Assembly: GCF_033473495.1 (NCBI RefSeq)
Contig: NC_088936.1
Span: 3,100,001 to 3,164,000 of the forward strand
Length of the DNA stretch: 64,000 bases
Source of the DNA: Cercospora beticola
Lineage: Eukaryota > Ascomycota > Dothideomycetes > Mycosphaerellales > Mycosphaerellaceae
Direction of reading: 5' to 3'
The notes beneath the pieces are model-generated. The model was given only the letters and a program-made list of their open reading frames with translations. It was not told the DNA's origin and searched no databases. Positions within the stretch are counted from its first letter, which is position 1. Each line of letters starts with the position of its first letter. Below are positions 1 to 8,839 of this stretch, piece by piece. The position numbers and the translations under genes are program-made.

Positions 1-856
1 ACTGACCAAAAAGCGCGAGTGTTCATCGCTATAATCCGGCGCATCGACGCGGTTTATGTTCGGTCCACTGCACTCCATAACTCTGCCATTCAGGTCTTCT
101 TCGATGAATTGATTCATGCAATGGAGTATAGTGTCCATTGGAGTTACATGCTCCGCAGGAAATATGTCGAACATCTCTTTCGCTGGAATGCCCGTCTTTA
201 CAAGCCCAGGACAGATGCAGTTGATCTCTATGGGCTCCTTTCTGGCTTCAAGGATGAGCGCCATGTTGCGTGCTAGGCCTACGACCTAATCCAAGCGAAG
301 GAGTCAGCATCTTTCAACCAACCTCAGTTTGTGAAAGCACGCTGAAAAGACCTACGCCGTGTTTTGCCGCCCCATACAGTGGAAGAGCAATATTTGGGTA
401 GAGACCCGCAGTACTGCTAGTCATGACCAGCTTGCCTGCTCCAGTCTTGTTTTTCCTGAAGTAGAAGAGCGCAAGGTATGATGAATATACCGCGCCGTAT
501 AGATCTACATCAATAACGAGGACATCTGGCTTCGGCGGGGAGTTACCATCGAGCTTCGCTGGTGGGTCCAGGTAGGGAATTCTGTCGCCGATTCCCGCGT
601 TGGCCCAGACAAAATCAAGTCTTCCCCATGAGTTCCATACCGATTCGAATGCAGCAGCTTGAGCTTCATAGTCCACAACATTGGCCCGAAAGTAGGAGAC
701 CTTGCCAGTGAATTTTCCCTCTAAGGCCTTGCCTCCCTTGTCATTGATATCCAGAACCGCTACATTCCAATTCTTTTGAGCGAGGTCTTCGGCCAGCGCG
801 AGTCCCATGCCACTAGCACCACCGGTGATGACCGCGACAGGCGAATCTGAGGCCAT
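1..856 (-). CDS. Short-chain dehydrogenase/reductase, 15-PGDH-like, 3' end cut by window
   Basis: NAD(P)-dependent alcohol or ketone oxidoreductase of the classical SDR family. Exon 1 is 356-856 and exon 2 runs from 285 to beyond the left edge. A 70-nt intron (286-355, GTAGGT...TTAG) joins ...YGAAKHG to VVGLARNMALI, the expected helix after the catalytic Tyr. The N-terminus carries the nucleotide-binding TGGASGMG motif, then NAG in WANAGIG, the catalytic Ser in MTSSTAG and YxxxK in YGAAK. The sequence after the intron continues CICPGLVKT, the usual SDR segment. No signal peptide or membrane segment is seen, so it is probably cytosolic. The ATG at 856 is the only good start. The next gene, a flavin monooxygenase on the same strand, ends 480 bp upstream of it. 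The substrate cannot be told from sequence. The far C-terminus and stop lie outside the window. Confidence 0.9.
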
Positions 857-1336
857 GTTTGTTTTTCGTTGTTATATGACAGGGAAGCCTAATGCCAAGC
901 AACGCTCCAGCACCATTGACAACATTCGTTGAACGTAACCGAATTAGAAAATATAGACAGATCCCGGAGTTCGAGGCCCGGTCAATTTCCGGGCTGCTAG
1001 ATTACACTCTGGACTGATTCTGGTAATAGTCAGGCTAATGATATCCGTGGCACGTGACTACTCGAGTTCAAGGCCTTGGTAGAGCTTCCACGGCGACACA
1101 GAAGGTGGGTCACGCTTAGCAATGCAGGAAGGCGGCATGATCGTGTTGTGTTATGACGGTGTTCCGGGCACAGCTGGGTTCTCGGTATCTCTGACATCTC
1201 ATGTGCGTCCTTGGCAACTTGAAGACACGTTCTTTTGGTGAAAACAAGTGTCAAAGCAGAGATGATCGAAAGGCCGTTAAGGATGATCCGCTTCTAGCGT
1301 CACCCAAAAAGACATGTTACGCAGCCGCTTCCACTA
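857..1336. other. Intergenic, upstream of the SDR gene
   Basis: 480 bp between the SDR start and the stop of the flavin monooxygenase. It holds the SDR promoter. A CACGTG-like element is at about 1050. The short open frames here show no family motif and are not called. Confidence 0.5.
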
Positions 1337-2950
1337 CTAAGACACGCTGAAACCTTTCCACCGAGGCTCACTCGATCTGCAATCATCTAAGATGCTGCGA
1401 TAAGCCCCAATACCACCAACGAAGAATTGCAGCTCTTGTTTCTTCCCAGCTATGTTGCTGCCGTTGACCCAAGTCGGAGCATCCAGTTTGGTGAACAAAG
1501 TAGCGTCAGCGATGGAATGACACATCGCCATCCACTGGTCCTCCGCTTCTTTGGCGGCCTCAATCGTTTTGCCAGGACCGCCAGGCTGTGGCATCGCGTC
1601 GCGTACCATGGCTGTGACGAAGTCGACTACTGTCTCTGCGATCGGAATATTGTTTCCAAATGCGCCGTACGGTCCCAAGATCATGAAGAAGTTGGGGAAT
1701 CCCGCGACCGAGCAGCCCAAGTAACTCCTTGTGCCATCGCTCCAACTTTCGTTAAGCGTCTCGCCACCACGGCCTTCGATTGACACGCGGCGGTAGCTCC
1801 CGTCCATAGCATCAAACCCGGTGGCCAGGATCAACACGTCGAGCTGATGTAGCTTGCCATCGGACGTAAGTACTCCCTCAGCGGTCATCTGATCGATCGG
1901 GGACTTGCGCAGATCAACGATGTCAACCCATGGGTTGTTAAAAGTCTCGTAGTATCCCGCGTCAGAGAGCGGGCGTCTTGCAAAGAGGTCATGTGGTGTA
2001 AGAGCTTCTGCTTTGGCTGGGTCCTTCACAATCTCTTTGATCTTGCCGCGAATGAAATCGGCAGCTGCCTCATTAGCGGCAGGGTCCGCCACAATGTCGG
2101 CGAAGGTGCCAAACATGAAGCGAAGACCACCGCCCTTGTCCCAGGCGTCCTGGAATACCTTCTGGCGAGTCGCTTCGTCCACGCTTCCGGTCAACGTCGT
2201 GGCCTCTTCAAAACCAAAGCCCATTCGACTGCCAAATATGCGTTTCCAAGTGCCAGGCCAATCCTGCACAAGCTCCCGGAGATCTTCTGGTGGGATGGGT
2301 CCGTCACCATTCGGGACAGTATATTGCGGATGGCGCTGAAACGAAGTGAGACTATTACAGGCACCTGCCTTACCAAGTTCTGTAATGATTTGGACCCCGG
2401 TCGACCCGTTCCCGATGATACCAACCTTCTTGTCGCTAAATTCGAAATCCGTCGGGAATCTGGCAGAGTGAAATAGTTCGCCTCCAAAATCATCAAGTCC
2501 CTTAATGTCGGGATAATTTGTCTTGTTCAATAGTCCCATGGCTGATACCAAGTACCGTGCCTCAATATGTCCTTGAGATGTTTCTACTCGCCAGGTGGCC
2601 GAGTCTTCATCGAAGACAGCACGTCGTAGCTCGGTGTTCAGGTTGATACGATCTTGCACCTTGTGCTTGTCGACGACATACCGCAGATACGACATAATGT
2701 CATCTCGGTTAACAAAGCGATTCTTTGCAGGGAATTCCTGCAAGTCATCCTGAGAGAATCGATAGAACGGCGCTCCTGAGTCAGACATTGCCCCGGGATA
2801 CCGGTTCCAGTACCAGGTCCCGCCGATATCAGTACCCATTTCGATCAGTATAGCATTGTATCCTTGACCAACAAGGGAACACAACTGATAGATACCAGAG
2901 AGTCCAGCACCGACGATGAGGACCTCGGCATTTCTGGTTTCGGCGTGCAT
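1337..2950 (-). CDS. Baeyer-Villiger-type flavin monooxygenase
   Basis: Single-exon 537-residue class B flavoprotein monooxygenase, related to cyclohexanone monooxygenase. Such enzymes use FAD and NADPH to insert one oxygen beside a carbonyl, making an ester or lactone. FAD-binding GAGLSG is at residues 14-19, followed by the GTWYWNRYPGA signature near 44-54. The Baeyer-Villiger fingerprint FxGxxxHxxxFP is FGGELFHSARFP at 155-166, with F in place of the commoner W. The NADPH-binding GNGSTG is at 180-185. A second GxG-like ATGFDAMDG lies in the C-terminal half. The length is normal for the family. It lies 480 bp from the SDR and is divergent from a beta-lactamase-like esterase only 284 bp away, so the three may serve one pathway. 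Substrate is unknown. A simple N-oxidising monooxygenase is the alternative, made less likely by the fingerprint. Confidence 0.92.
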   Translation of the reverse strand: MHAETRNAEVLIVGAGLSGIYQLCSLVGQGYNAILIEMGTDIGGTWYWNRYPGAMSDSGAPFYRFSQDDLQEFPAKNRFVNRDDIMSYLRYVVDKHKVQDRINLNTELRRAVFDEDSATWRVETSQGHIEARYLVSAMGLLNKTNYPDIKGLDDFGGELFHSARFPTDFEFSDKKVGIIGNGSTGVQIITELGKAGACNSLTSFQRHPQYTVPNGDGPIPPEDLRELVQDWPGTWKRIFGSRMGFGFEEATTLTGSVDEATRQKVFQDAWDKGGGLRFMFGTFADIVADPAANEAAADFIRGKIKEIVKDPAKAEALTPHDLFARRPLSDAGYYETFNNPWVDIVDLRKSPIDQMTAEGVLTSDGKLHQLDVLILATGFDAMDGSYRRVSIEGRGGETLNESWSDGTRSYLGCSVAGFPNFFMILGPYGAFGNNIPIAETVVDFVTAMVRDAMPQPGGPGKTIEAAKEAEDQWMAMCHSIADATLFTKLDAPTWVNGSNIAGKKQELQFFVGGIGAYRSILDDCRSSEPRWKGFSVS

Positions 2951-3234
2951 GTTTGTGTAAGTTCCGTGATCAAGAGGGCAGCGAGGGACGATCAGAAACA
3001 GTTTTCGCAGAATTGAGAGTGAAGATCCAGCGAGATATGGCGATGTCGAGTGAATGGCTCTGCATGAGGTTATGCTTCAGTGCGGGGAATTCATTCTCCG
3101 TATACCACGACGCTGTGCTTTGAAGCTGGGAAAATGAAATCCGATGTGCCGTATTTGATCAGCCAGCGTGCGGGGCATATCAGCGAGGAAACAAAGACTT
3201 ATCTGCTTGCACTCAGAATCACAATCTCACAAGC
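2951..3234. promoter_or_regulatory. Bidirectional promoter of monooxygenase and esterase
   Basis: A 284-bp gap separates the start codons of two divergent genes, so both promoters must sit here or overlap. No specific regulator site could be recognised by eye. Co-regulation is an inference from the shared spacer. Confidence 0.5.
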
Positions 3235-4449
3235 ATGCCGTCGAGCTTCCAAGACCTCGCTGATTCTATCGATCAGGCTACTAGAGATGGCCAGTTGCCC
3301 GGAGTCGTCCTTGCAGCGCTCGACAAGTCTGGTACCGATGTATTCTCGCACGCATCTGGGCCTCTGTCGGTGACAGATCCCGGCCAGGCCTCCATCAGCC
3401 TGGACTCGGTTTTCGCGCTGGCATCTTGCACCAAGCTCGTGACAACAGTTGCCGCGCTTCAATGCGTGGACCAAGGTCTGGTGGAACTTGACCTGCCTCT
3501 GGATAAACACTTGCCGGAGCTCGCGGCACTTCAACTAATCGCTCCGGACGAGACGGCCAAGAATGGCTACGTGCTGCATGAAGCCAAGAAGGGCATCACT
3601 CTGCGCGAGCTCCTGACACACACTTCTGGTGTTGCTTATGACATGCTCAGTCCACAACTACAAGCGTGGCAGACCGAGCACCGAGGGCAACCTTCGCTGG
3701 CATTTGTCGGCAAGTTCTTTGGTGCTATGGACGTTCCCCTGATCTTTGAAAGAGGTCAGTCTTGGATGTACGGGGCATCACTTGACTGGGTCGGCATTCT
3801 CATCGGGCGACTCTCCGGCATGTCACTCTCGGCTTTCTGCGCAAAGAATATATTTGACCCTCTGGGCATGACTGCAACCATCTTTCACCTGGAGTCCAGT
3901 GATAGCATTCGCAGCCGACTGGTGCCCATGTGCACTCGCACTCCCGAAGGCAACCTCATCGCTGGAGGATTCCAGTTGGCCGATCCCGCTGTGGACGACT
4001 TGGGCGGTCTGGGGTTGTATTCGTCGGCCCGCGACTATCTCCGTCTGTTGCAGGATCTGGTTCAAGAGAAGCCATTGCTGCTGAGCTCTTCAATGGTGGA
4101 AGAGATGTTCACGCCCCAGCTGCCAGATGGAAGCTCATCGCTGGCCGATATGAAGCGATTCGGCCCACTCCTATGGGGCTTCTATATGTCCGACTCTGAG
4201 CCACTTGTGAACCACGGCCTCGGTGCGATCATCACCACAGGCAACAATGCCACGTCCGGGACACCGGCGGGCGTTTTGCGATGGTCTGGCTATACAGGAC
4301 CTTTGTGGGCTGCGAGCAGGGAGTTGGGTATCGCATGGCTTCTGGCTACCCAAATAACACCGTTCGGAGACAGTAAGGTTGGAGCTGTTGCCGAGACATT
4401 TTCGCGTGCGGTGTTCAACCACGCTGGAGGAGGAAGTTCCCAACCATAG
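3235..4449 (+). CDS. Class C beta-lactamase-like serine hydrolase (family VIII esterase type)
   Basis: A 404-residue single-exon protein of the beta-lactamase/transpeptidase-like fold, known in fungi as esterases, lactonases or transesterases. The nucleophile motif SxxK is SCTK at residues 64-67, set in FALASCTKLVTT. The family block LRELLTHTSG is at about 123-132. The conserved Tyr of the YxN-like site is in WMYGAS near 179. The C-terminal WSGYTGP may correspond to the third active-site motif. No signal peptide is seen. It starts at the ATG at 3235, directly across a short divergent promoter from the Baeyer-Villiger-type monooxygenase. An ester or lactone hydrolase beside an ester-forming oxygenase makes good biochemical sense, but this is inferred from context. 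True beta-lactam hydrolysis is unlikely in a fungus. Confidence 0.88.
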   Translation: MPSSFQDLADSIDQATRDGQLPGVVLAALDKSGTDVFSHASGPLSVTDPGQASISLDSVFALASCTKLVTTVAALQCVDQGLVELDLPLDKHLPELAALQLIAPDETAKNGYVLHEAKKGITLRELLTHTSGVAYDMLSPQLQAWQTEHRGQPSLAFVGKFFGAMDVPLIFERGQSWMYGASLDWVGILIGRLSGMSLSAFCAKNIFDPLGMTATIFHLESSDSIRSRLVPMCTRTPEGNLIAGGFQLADPAVDDLGGLGLYSSARDYLRLLQDLVQEKPLLLSSSMVEEMFTPQLPDGSSSLADMKRFGPLLWGFYMSDSEPLVNHGLGAIITTGNNATSGTPAGVLRWSGYTGPLWAASRELGIAWLLATQITPFGDSKVGAVAETFSRAVFNHAGGGSSQP

Positions 4450-4855
4450 CCAATCTTGTACGTGTCCTCGGAGAGGGCGGCCTGAGACATCGTATTAGTG
4501 TCAGATGTGTGTAGTGATTGCCTCCATCTTCGAAAAGACGCGCTCCTGCTTCAATCCCCTCAGCCCCGGCCCGAAAGTTGGCGCGATCTGGGATCGTCGC
4601 AAGTGGCTGCACTGCACCTCTCGTTCTGTGAGCACAGCCTACCTTTCTTCCACTCGTCCACAACGTGTATCCTGCAATATGAGCGCGAGCAAGCCTACCG
4701 CAGCGTTTAGCGTCGTCAAAGGATCGTGATGCTGCGCCGCAATCATGCCTCAAAAACTGCCTTCGAAAAAGGACGCCGCCAGTTGACGTTCAGGCGCCGT
4801 GTTCAGGAAGACATATAAGCCAACGGCCGCACGCTGGCGTTCAGTTTTCGGTATC

Positions 4856-5389
4856 ATGTTTGACATGGACTTACCGGGTAGCGCAAGATCGCATAGAGTT
4901 GCTTTCATTTCTGGCCACATTGACCTGCCTGAAGGACAATTTCTAGAGCACTACCAGACAGCACTAGACACTGCCATCGCCGCACACGATGAGTTCATCC
5001 TTTCCAATGCCGGAGGCGCAGACAGCCTGGCATTACAGTACCTTCTTCAGCACGCCGTAGAGCCTTCCCGGATCACAATCTACATCCATACCCCGCCCGA
5101 GCACCGCCAGAAGAACTCGAACGCGACGATGCGGGAAGTCAATGAGCTGCGTACCGGAGACGCTACACTCGAAAATTATCGACAGCAAGGTTTGAATGTG
5201 CAGGTAATCAATGGAAGGCACACGCAACGAGACGCTGCAATGACCGCGGCGAGCGACTATGATATCCTCTGGGTTCGCTCGGATGAAGAGACGAAGCTGT
5301 TGTATGGGCAAAAGTATCGGCCTGATCGGATAAGTGGGACACAAAAGAACAAGAACAGAAGAGATGAAGTCGCACAGGAACGACAATGA
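4856..5389 (+). CDS. Conserved hypothetical protein, Rossmann-like
   Basis: A 177-residue protein, function not recognised. The ATG at 4856 (MFDMDL) is preferred. A second ATG at 4865 is equally possible, and the open frame extends to 4799 without an ATG. The N-terminal part reads VAFISGHIDLP followed by a helix and FILSNAGGADSLALQYLL. This beta-strand/glycine-turn/helix pattern resembles nucleotide-binding SLOG/LOG-like folds, but that is only a visual impression. The C-terminus is basic and charged (KNKNRRDEVAQERQ). No signal peptide or membrane segment is present. It lies on the same strand as the esterase, 400 bp downstream, and there is no evidence that it belongs to the same pathway. 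Confidence 0.65.
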   Translation: MFDMDLPGSARSHRVAFISGHIDLPEGQFLEHYQTALDTAIAAHDEFILSNAGGADSLALQYLLQHAVEPSRITIYIHTPPEHRQKNSNATMREVNELRTGDATLENYRQQGLNVQVINGRHTQRDAAMTAASDYDILWVRSDEETKLLYGQKYRPDRISGTQKNKNRRDEVAQERQ

Positions 5390-5430
5390 GTCGCAAGCTG
5401 ATGCAAAATTGACAAACACTTGCAAAAGAA

Positions 5431-5560
5431 AAAGATCGTGTTCCGGGTTTCGAACCCACGACCACCAGACAAAGGGAAGGGTCTGCTGAACAGACAGACT
5501 CGACGAGTCCACTACGGGCATTTTGTCTTATGCTAAATGAGCTACTTCCCTGACTAAGCC
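5431..5560 (-). other. tRNA-like element with perfect B box
   Basis: Read on the minus strand, this stretch has a near A box (TAGCTCATTTAG), a perfect B box (GGTTCGAAACC) in a T-arm-like context (GTCGTGGGTTCGAAACCC), and a T-rich Pol III-type terminator directly after. A complete cloverleaf could not be drawn: the acceptor strand after the T-arm has no partner at the expected place. A separate 7-bp pairing AGGGAAG/CTTCCCT encloses other hairpins. The A-to-B spacing of about 75 nt would need an intron. It is either a tRNA gene with an intron that was not resolved, or a decayed tRNA. Confidence 0.35.
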
Positions 5561-6189
5561 GGCTTTCGTTCGCATTATAAATGCTACAAACACATTCTGC
5601 CACTTCTACTCGGCATTTGTCAGTCGCACGATCGACCACGAAAGCTGCAGGTCATGCTGCAGTTCCAGGTGCATCATCAACCTCTCACGCAGCGTATATT
5701 ACACGTATTTTTGCATCAGCGATCGAACAAGTTGCACGCCACATGTCGCTGCAGATCGCAGATAGGTCTTCACGAAGTCGGGATGGCACCCAACTCGATG
5801 CGCACCAAGGAAGCTTTCGGCCCTCACAATACTGCATGCAAATATCTCGTATGGTGAAAGTGGCTGCACGCAGTAGGTAGATTGACCTTTGTAGAGCGAA
5901 AGAGCGCCTGGTTTCTGTACAACATGTTTCTCCAGAAGCGAAACATGATTTAAGTGAAGTAGGTAGTGGAGATAAATATAGCAATATCACATTCGCGATG
6001 TAGCAAACACCATGTCGGCAGTGTTGAGAACCACATGCAGTACAGCTCCAACCTTGCACAACGTATATCGTCGTCATTCACTTCACACTAGCTCATGCTT
6101 CAGCCAAGCCTTCCAGCCATCCTGCCACACCACGTCTCGCCTCCGCATCCACAATCTTCCTCACTGCGACAACACAGCATCCACACACC
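5561..6189. other. Upstream region of oligoribonuclease
   Basis: About 630 bp with no convincing gene. A short frame starting at 6012, out of frame with the oligoribonuclease, encodes an Arg/Ser/Thr-rich, acid-poor N-terminus that looks like a mitochondrial presequence. No intron joining it to the enzyme frame could be found. Confidence 0.4.
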
Positions 6190-6783
6190 ATGCCGGAATC
6201 ACGCTCGAAGGAGCACCTGGTGTGGATCGACTGTGAGATGACAGGCCTGAACAAAGACAAAGACACCATCATGTCGCTCGCGTGCTACATCACCGACTAC
6301 GAGCTCAACCTCCTCGACGACACCGGCTACGAAGCTGTGATCCACCACACGAAAGAGCAATTGGACCAAATGGGAGAGTGGTGTACAGATCATCACGGCT
6401 CCTCAGGACTCACACAACAGTGCCTCGACAGCACCACCACGGCCGAACAAGCCTCGGAAGAGCTGCTAGCATACATCAAAAAGTATTGCCCAGAACGCAA
6501 GAAAGCTCTACTGGCAGGGAACACTGTACATGCGGATAAGGTCTTCCTCAGTCAAGAACCGTGGAACCCGGTTGTGAGACACCTACATCACAGGATATTC
6601 GATGTCAGCGCGATCAAAGAGGCGGCGAGGAGGTTTGCGCCGGAAGAGGTGCTGAAGAAGAGTCCGTGGAAAGCGGGAAAGCATATGGCAAAGGAGGACA
6701 TACTGGAGAGTATCGAGGAGGCCAGATGGCAGAGGGATACGTTCTTCGCGCCGAAGACGAGCGTCGCCGCGGGTGCTGGGTGA
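6190..6783 (+). CDS. rex2: Oligoribonuclease, DEDDh 3'-5' exonuclease
   Basis: A 197-residue enzyme that degrades very short RNA oligonucleotides to mononucleotides. It is the Orn/REXO2 family, found in cytosol and mitochondria. All DEDDh motifs are visible. Exo I is WIDCEMTGL with D14 and E16. Exo II lies in GNTVHADKVFL. Exo III is IFDVSAIKEAARRF with its Asp, and the His and the Asp five residues later are in KHMAKEDILESI. Length matches the family, which lacks extra domains. The ATG at 6190 gives the bare catalytic core. A mitochondrial form would need an upstream start, and a presequence-like frame does exist upstream but out of frame. The tail SVAAGAG is short and variable, as usual. Confidence 0.95.
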   Translation: MPESRSKEHLVWIDCEMTGLNKDKDTIMSLACYITDYELNLLDDTGYEAVIHHTKEQLDQMGEWCTDHHGSSGLTQQCLDSTTTAEQASEELLAYIKKYCPERKKALLAGNTVHADKVFLSQEPWNPVVRHLHHRIFDVSAIKEAARRFAPEEVLKKSPWKAGKHMAKEDILESIEEARWQRDTFFAPKTSVAAGAG

Positions 6784-7626
6784 CTGGCATCGGCGCGTCA
6801 CCCCAAGGGAAACAAGATATTGAAGAGCGTCAAAGCCATCACGGGTAAGAGGAGTTTCTGGACACATGCGAGCAGACACAGGCAAACACCGCTGTGGGCT
6901 CTGGAGGGACATGCTCGCGCTTTCGGCTGGCTGCCGCTCGCAGCGCGAGTACTGGCATACAAGCGATTCCCCTGGTAGTGACGGGCCTCTGAAGCTACGG
7001 TCCCACTATGAACGATGCGCTATCACTCGGGTGATTGGGCAAGAGCAAGCGTACCGACCATTGGCAATGGCTGTGGCCGAAGCGATTGCTGTCACCTTCG
7101 ACCGTGTTCGTAAATAATGCCCTGGTGAGCGACGCCTCGTTTGCTATTCGGCACCACGACTGCTATTATCTCGACGGCGAAGTTCAGGTCGCTGCTCCAC
7201 TTCCTCTGCGCGCTCGGAAGCTCACCGCTACTGGCCATCGGCTCCTGCAACAACTTTGGACCTATAGTGCTTGCCTTCTTGGTGGCGATCCAAAGCTCGG
7301 CTGGAAATTAATCTCGCAGCGAGCAATCACTTTCGCAGACACAGCAGCTCGGCAGCTCGGCAGCAGATCAAATAGCTGATCGCTGTTCCATTGCAGAATT
7401 CATTTGGTTTGAGCTTTCTAGTAGACAGTGGGACGGACATGGGCACGTGTTCGCGCGTTCCTAGCGTTCATGGACCCTCGAAACAACGCGTCCTGGCGCC
7501 TACACGTCATATCGGCACCCTTGTGCCCACGAACCTACATGCAACAGACTCGCCCCTGGGCTGTCTCTTCATTTCAATACCATCCATAATTCGTACACCA
7601 CAAATCATCGCTAGACGATCACAGCC
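6784..7626. other. Intergenic, no gene seen
   Basis: About 840 bp between two plus-strand genes. Short open frames (for example 7035-7379) show no family motif. It holds the promoter of the next gene. Confidence 0.5.
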
Positions 7627-8704
7627 ATGCCCTCCGACTTCATCTCCAAGTTCAACGCGCAGGCGTTCACAGGTCCATACGAATACCTGTGCGTAGACCC
7701 GCCTGAGTGGGCCGATGAAGACGATGAGGACAACGAAGATGAAGACAGCGGAATCGAATCAGACGGCTCCGATTCCGAAGAAGACTTCTTCAAAGAACCA
7801 GCTGCAGATCACCCGACTCACAAGTGGATTCTCATGCGTGAAGGCCTCGATTTACTGGTCCAAAACTGCCACGAGGCGATGCAACGCAATCCCGATAATT
7901 ACGGAATGCACGTCTTTTCAGACTACTGGGCATATGCCATAATTGACCTCATCGAAACACTTGTACTGTCAGCACTGTTCACTTTCAGGCGATCCGACTG
8001 ACTTTTTTGGTTTCAGTGCAAATCCGCCGACACCGCGTTGAAAGCCAGACCTGCACCAGGCTTGGGCTGTTGTTGCTGCACTTGGGCATTTTCTCAACCA
8101 CAGAAGCCAACAGCACATGTGGCTCTGCGCCGATGATGGCGACCGAGTGCAACTTCTGTCTGACTTGGTCGGTCGCACGATCCTTACCGCGCTCGATGCC
8201 GTGCAGCAGGTCGGTCAATTGAAGAAAGACTCGGTGTTTAAAGACCTTGGTGTGGTGATGGCATCATTCTTCAGTGCACCTTCAGCAGAGTGGGCCGACA
8301 TCGAACTCGTCCTTGACGATGTATCTGAGACGAACTGGCGAGAAGCCATTGTGGCGTACGCACTGAAAGCCGACATTGACTTACATCATGTCGGAGTCGC
8401 GGATGTCGAAGGGACATTGGGTAAGGAACTTCCGAGACCAATTGAAGACAACAACAAAGATTGGAAACTCTCATCCTCGGTAAGTTCACTAGAGGATCGC
8501 AGCGTGAAAGATGAGCTAACAGTTTCATTGCAGTTGGACTCATACTGGGGCTACCACATGAGCAGGCCGATCCGGGGTGGCAAGAGCTTCAACATTTGTC
8601 AGTGGACACGACAAGAGAGAGCAAAGTGGCACTTTGACCACGAAGACCCTCTGAAGGATTTCCCGGAAGATGTGATCAAGTCGGGCGAGCTTGTACCCGC
8701 ATGA
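7627..8704 (+). CDS. Conserved fungal hypothetical with apparent frameshift
   Basis: Function not recognised. Exon 1 (7627-7962) begins MPSDFISKFNAQ and has a strongly acidic stretch at about residues 30-56 (DEDDEDNEDEDSG). It continues HPTHKWILMREGLDLLVQNCHEAM. A good intron (7963-8016, GTACTG...TTTCAG with CTGAC branch) leads to CKSADTALK. The clearly coding downstream text PDLHQAWAVVAALGHFLN is in the next frame, and staying in that frame meets a TGA at 8039. Either one base is extra near 8041-8044, or a poorer acceptor at 8044 is used. A second intron is 8480-8533 (GTAAGT...TTGCAG, 54 nt). The C-terminus is LDSYWGYHMSRPIRGGKSF...ELVPA. The protein may be cytosolic; no targeting signal is seen. 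It is convergent with the pyrophosphatase gene, 135 bp away. Confidence 0.7.
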
Positions 8705-8839
8705 TCGTGCCTTGCACGGATCGGAACTGTATGATATCTCCTAGATGTACGATATGTAATATCACGGCCTGCTCTTCTTAAAGATGCCATCGCCAGGCAG
8801 CTAGGTAGTAGAACTGCTTTTGTTCACTTCACACTCGGC

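Noticed and set aside
19..276. Plus-strand open frame at the left edge
   Set aside because: It is antisense to SDR exon 2, whose reading (CICPGLVKT and surrounding) is clearly the coding one.
1030..1254. Minus-strand frame upstream of the SDR
   Set aside because: No family motif, poor start and Cys/Arg/His-rich random composition.
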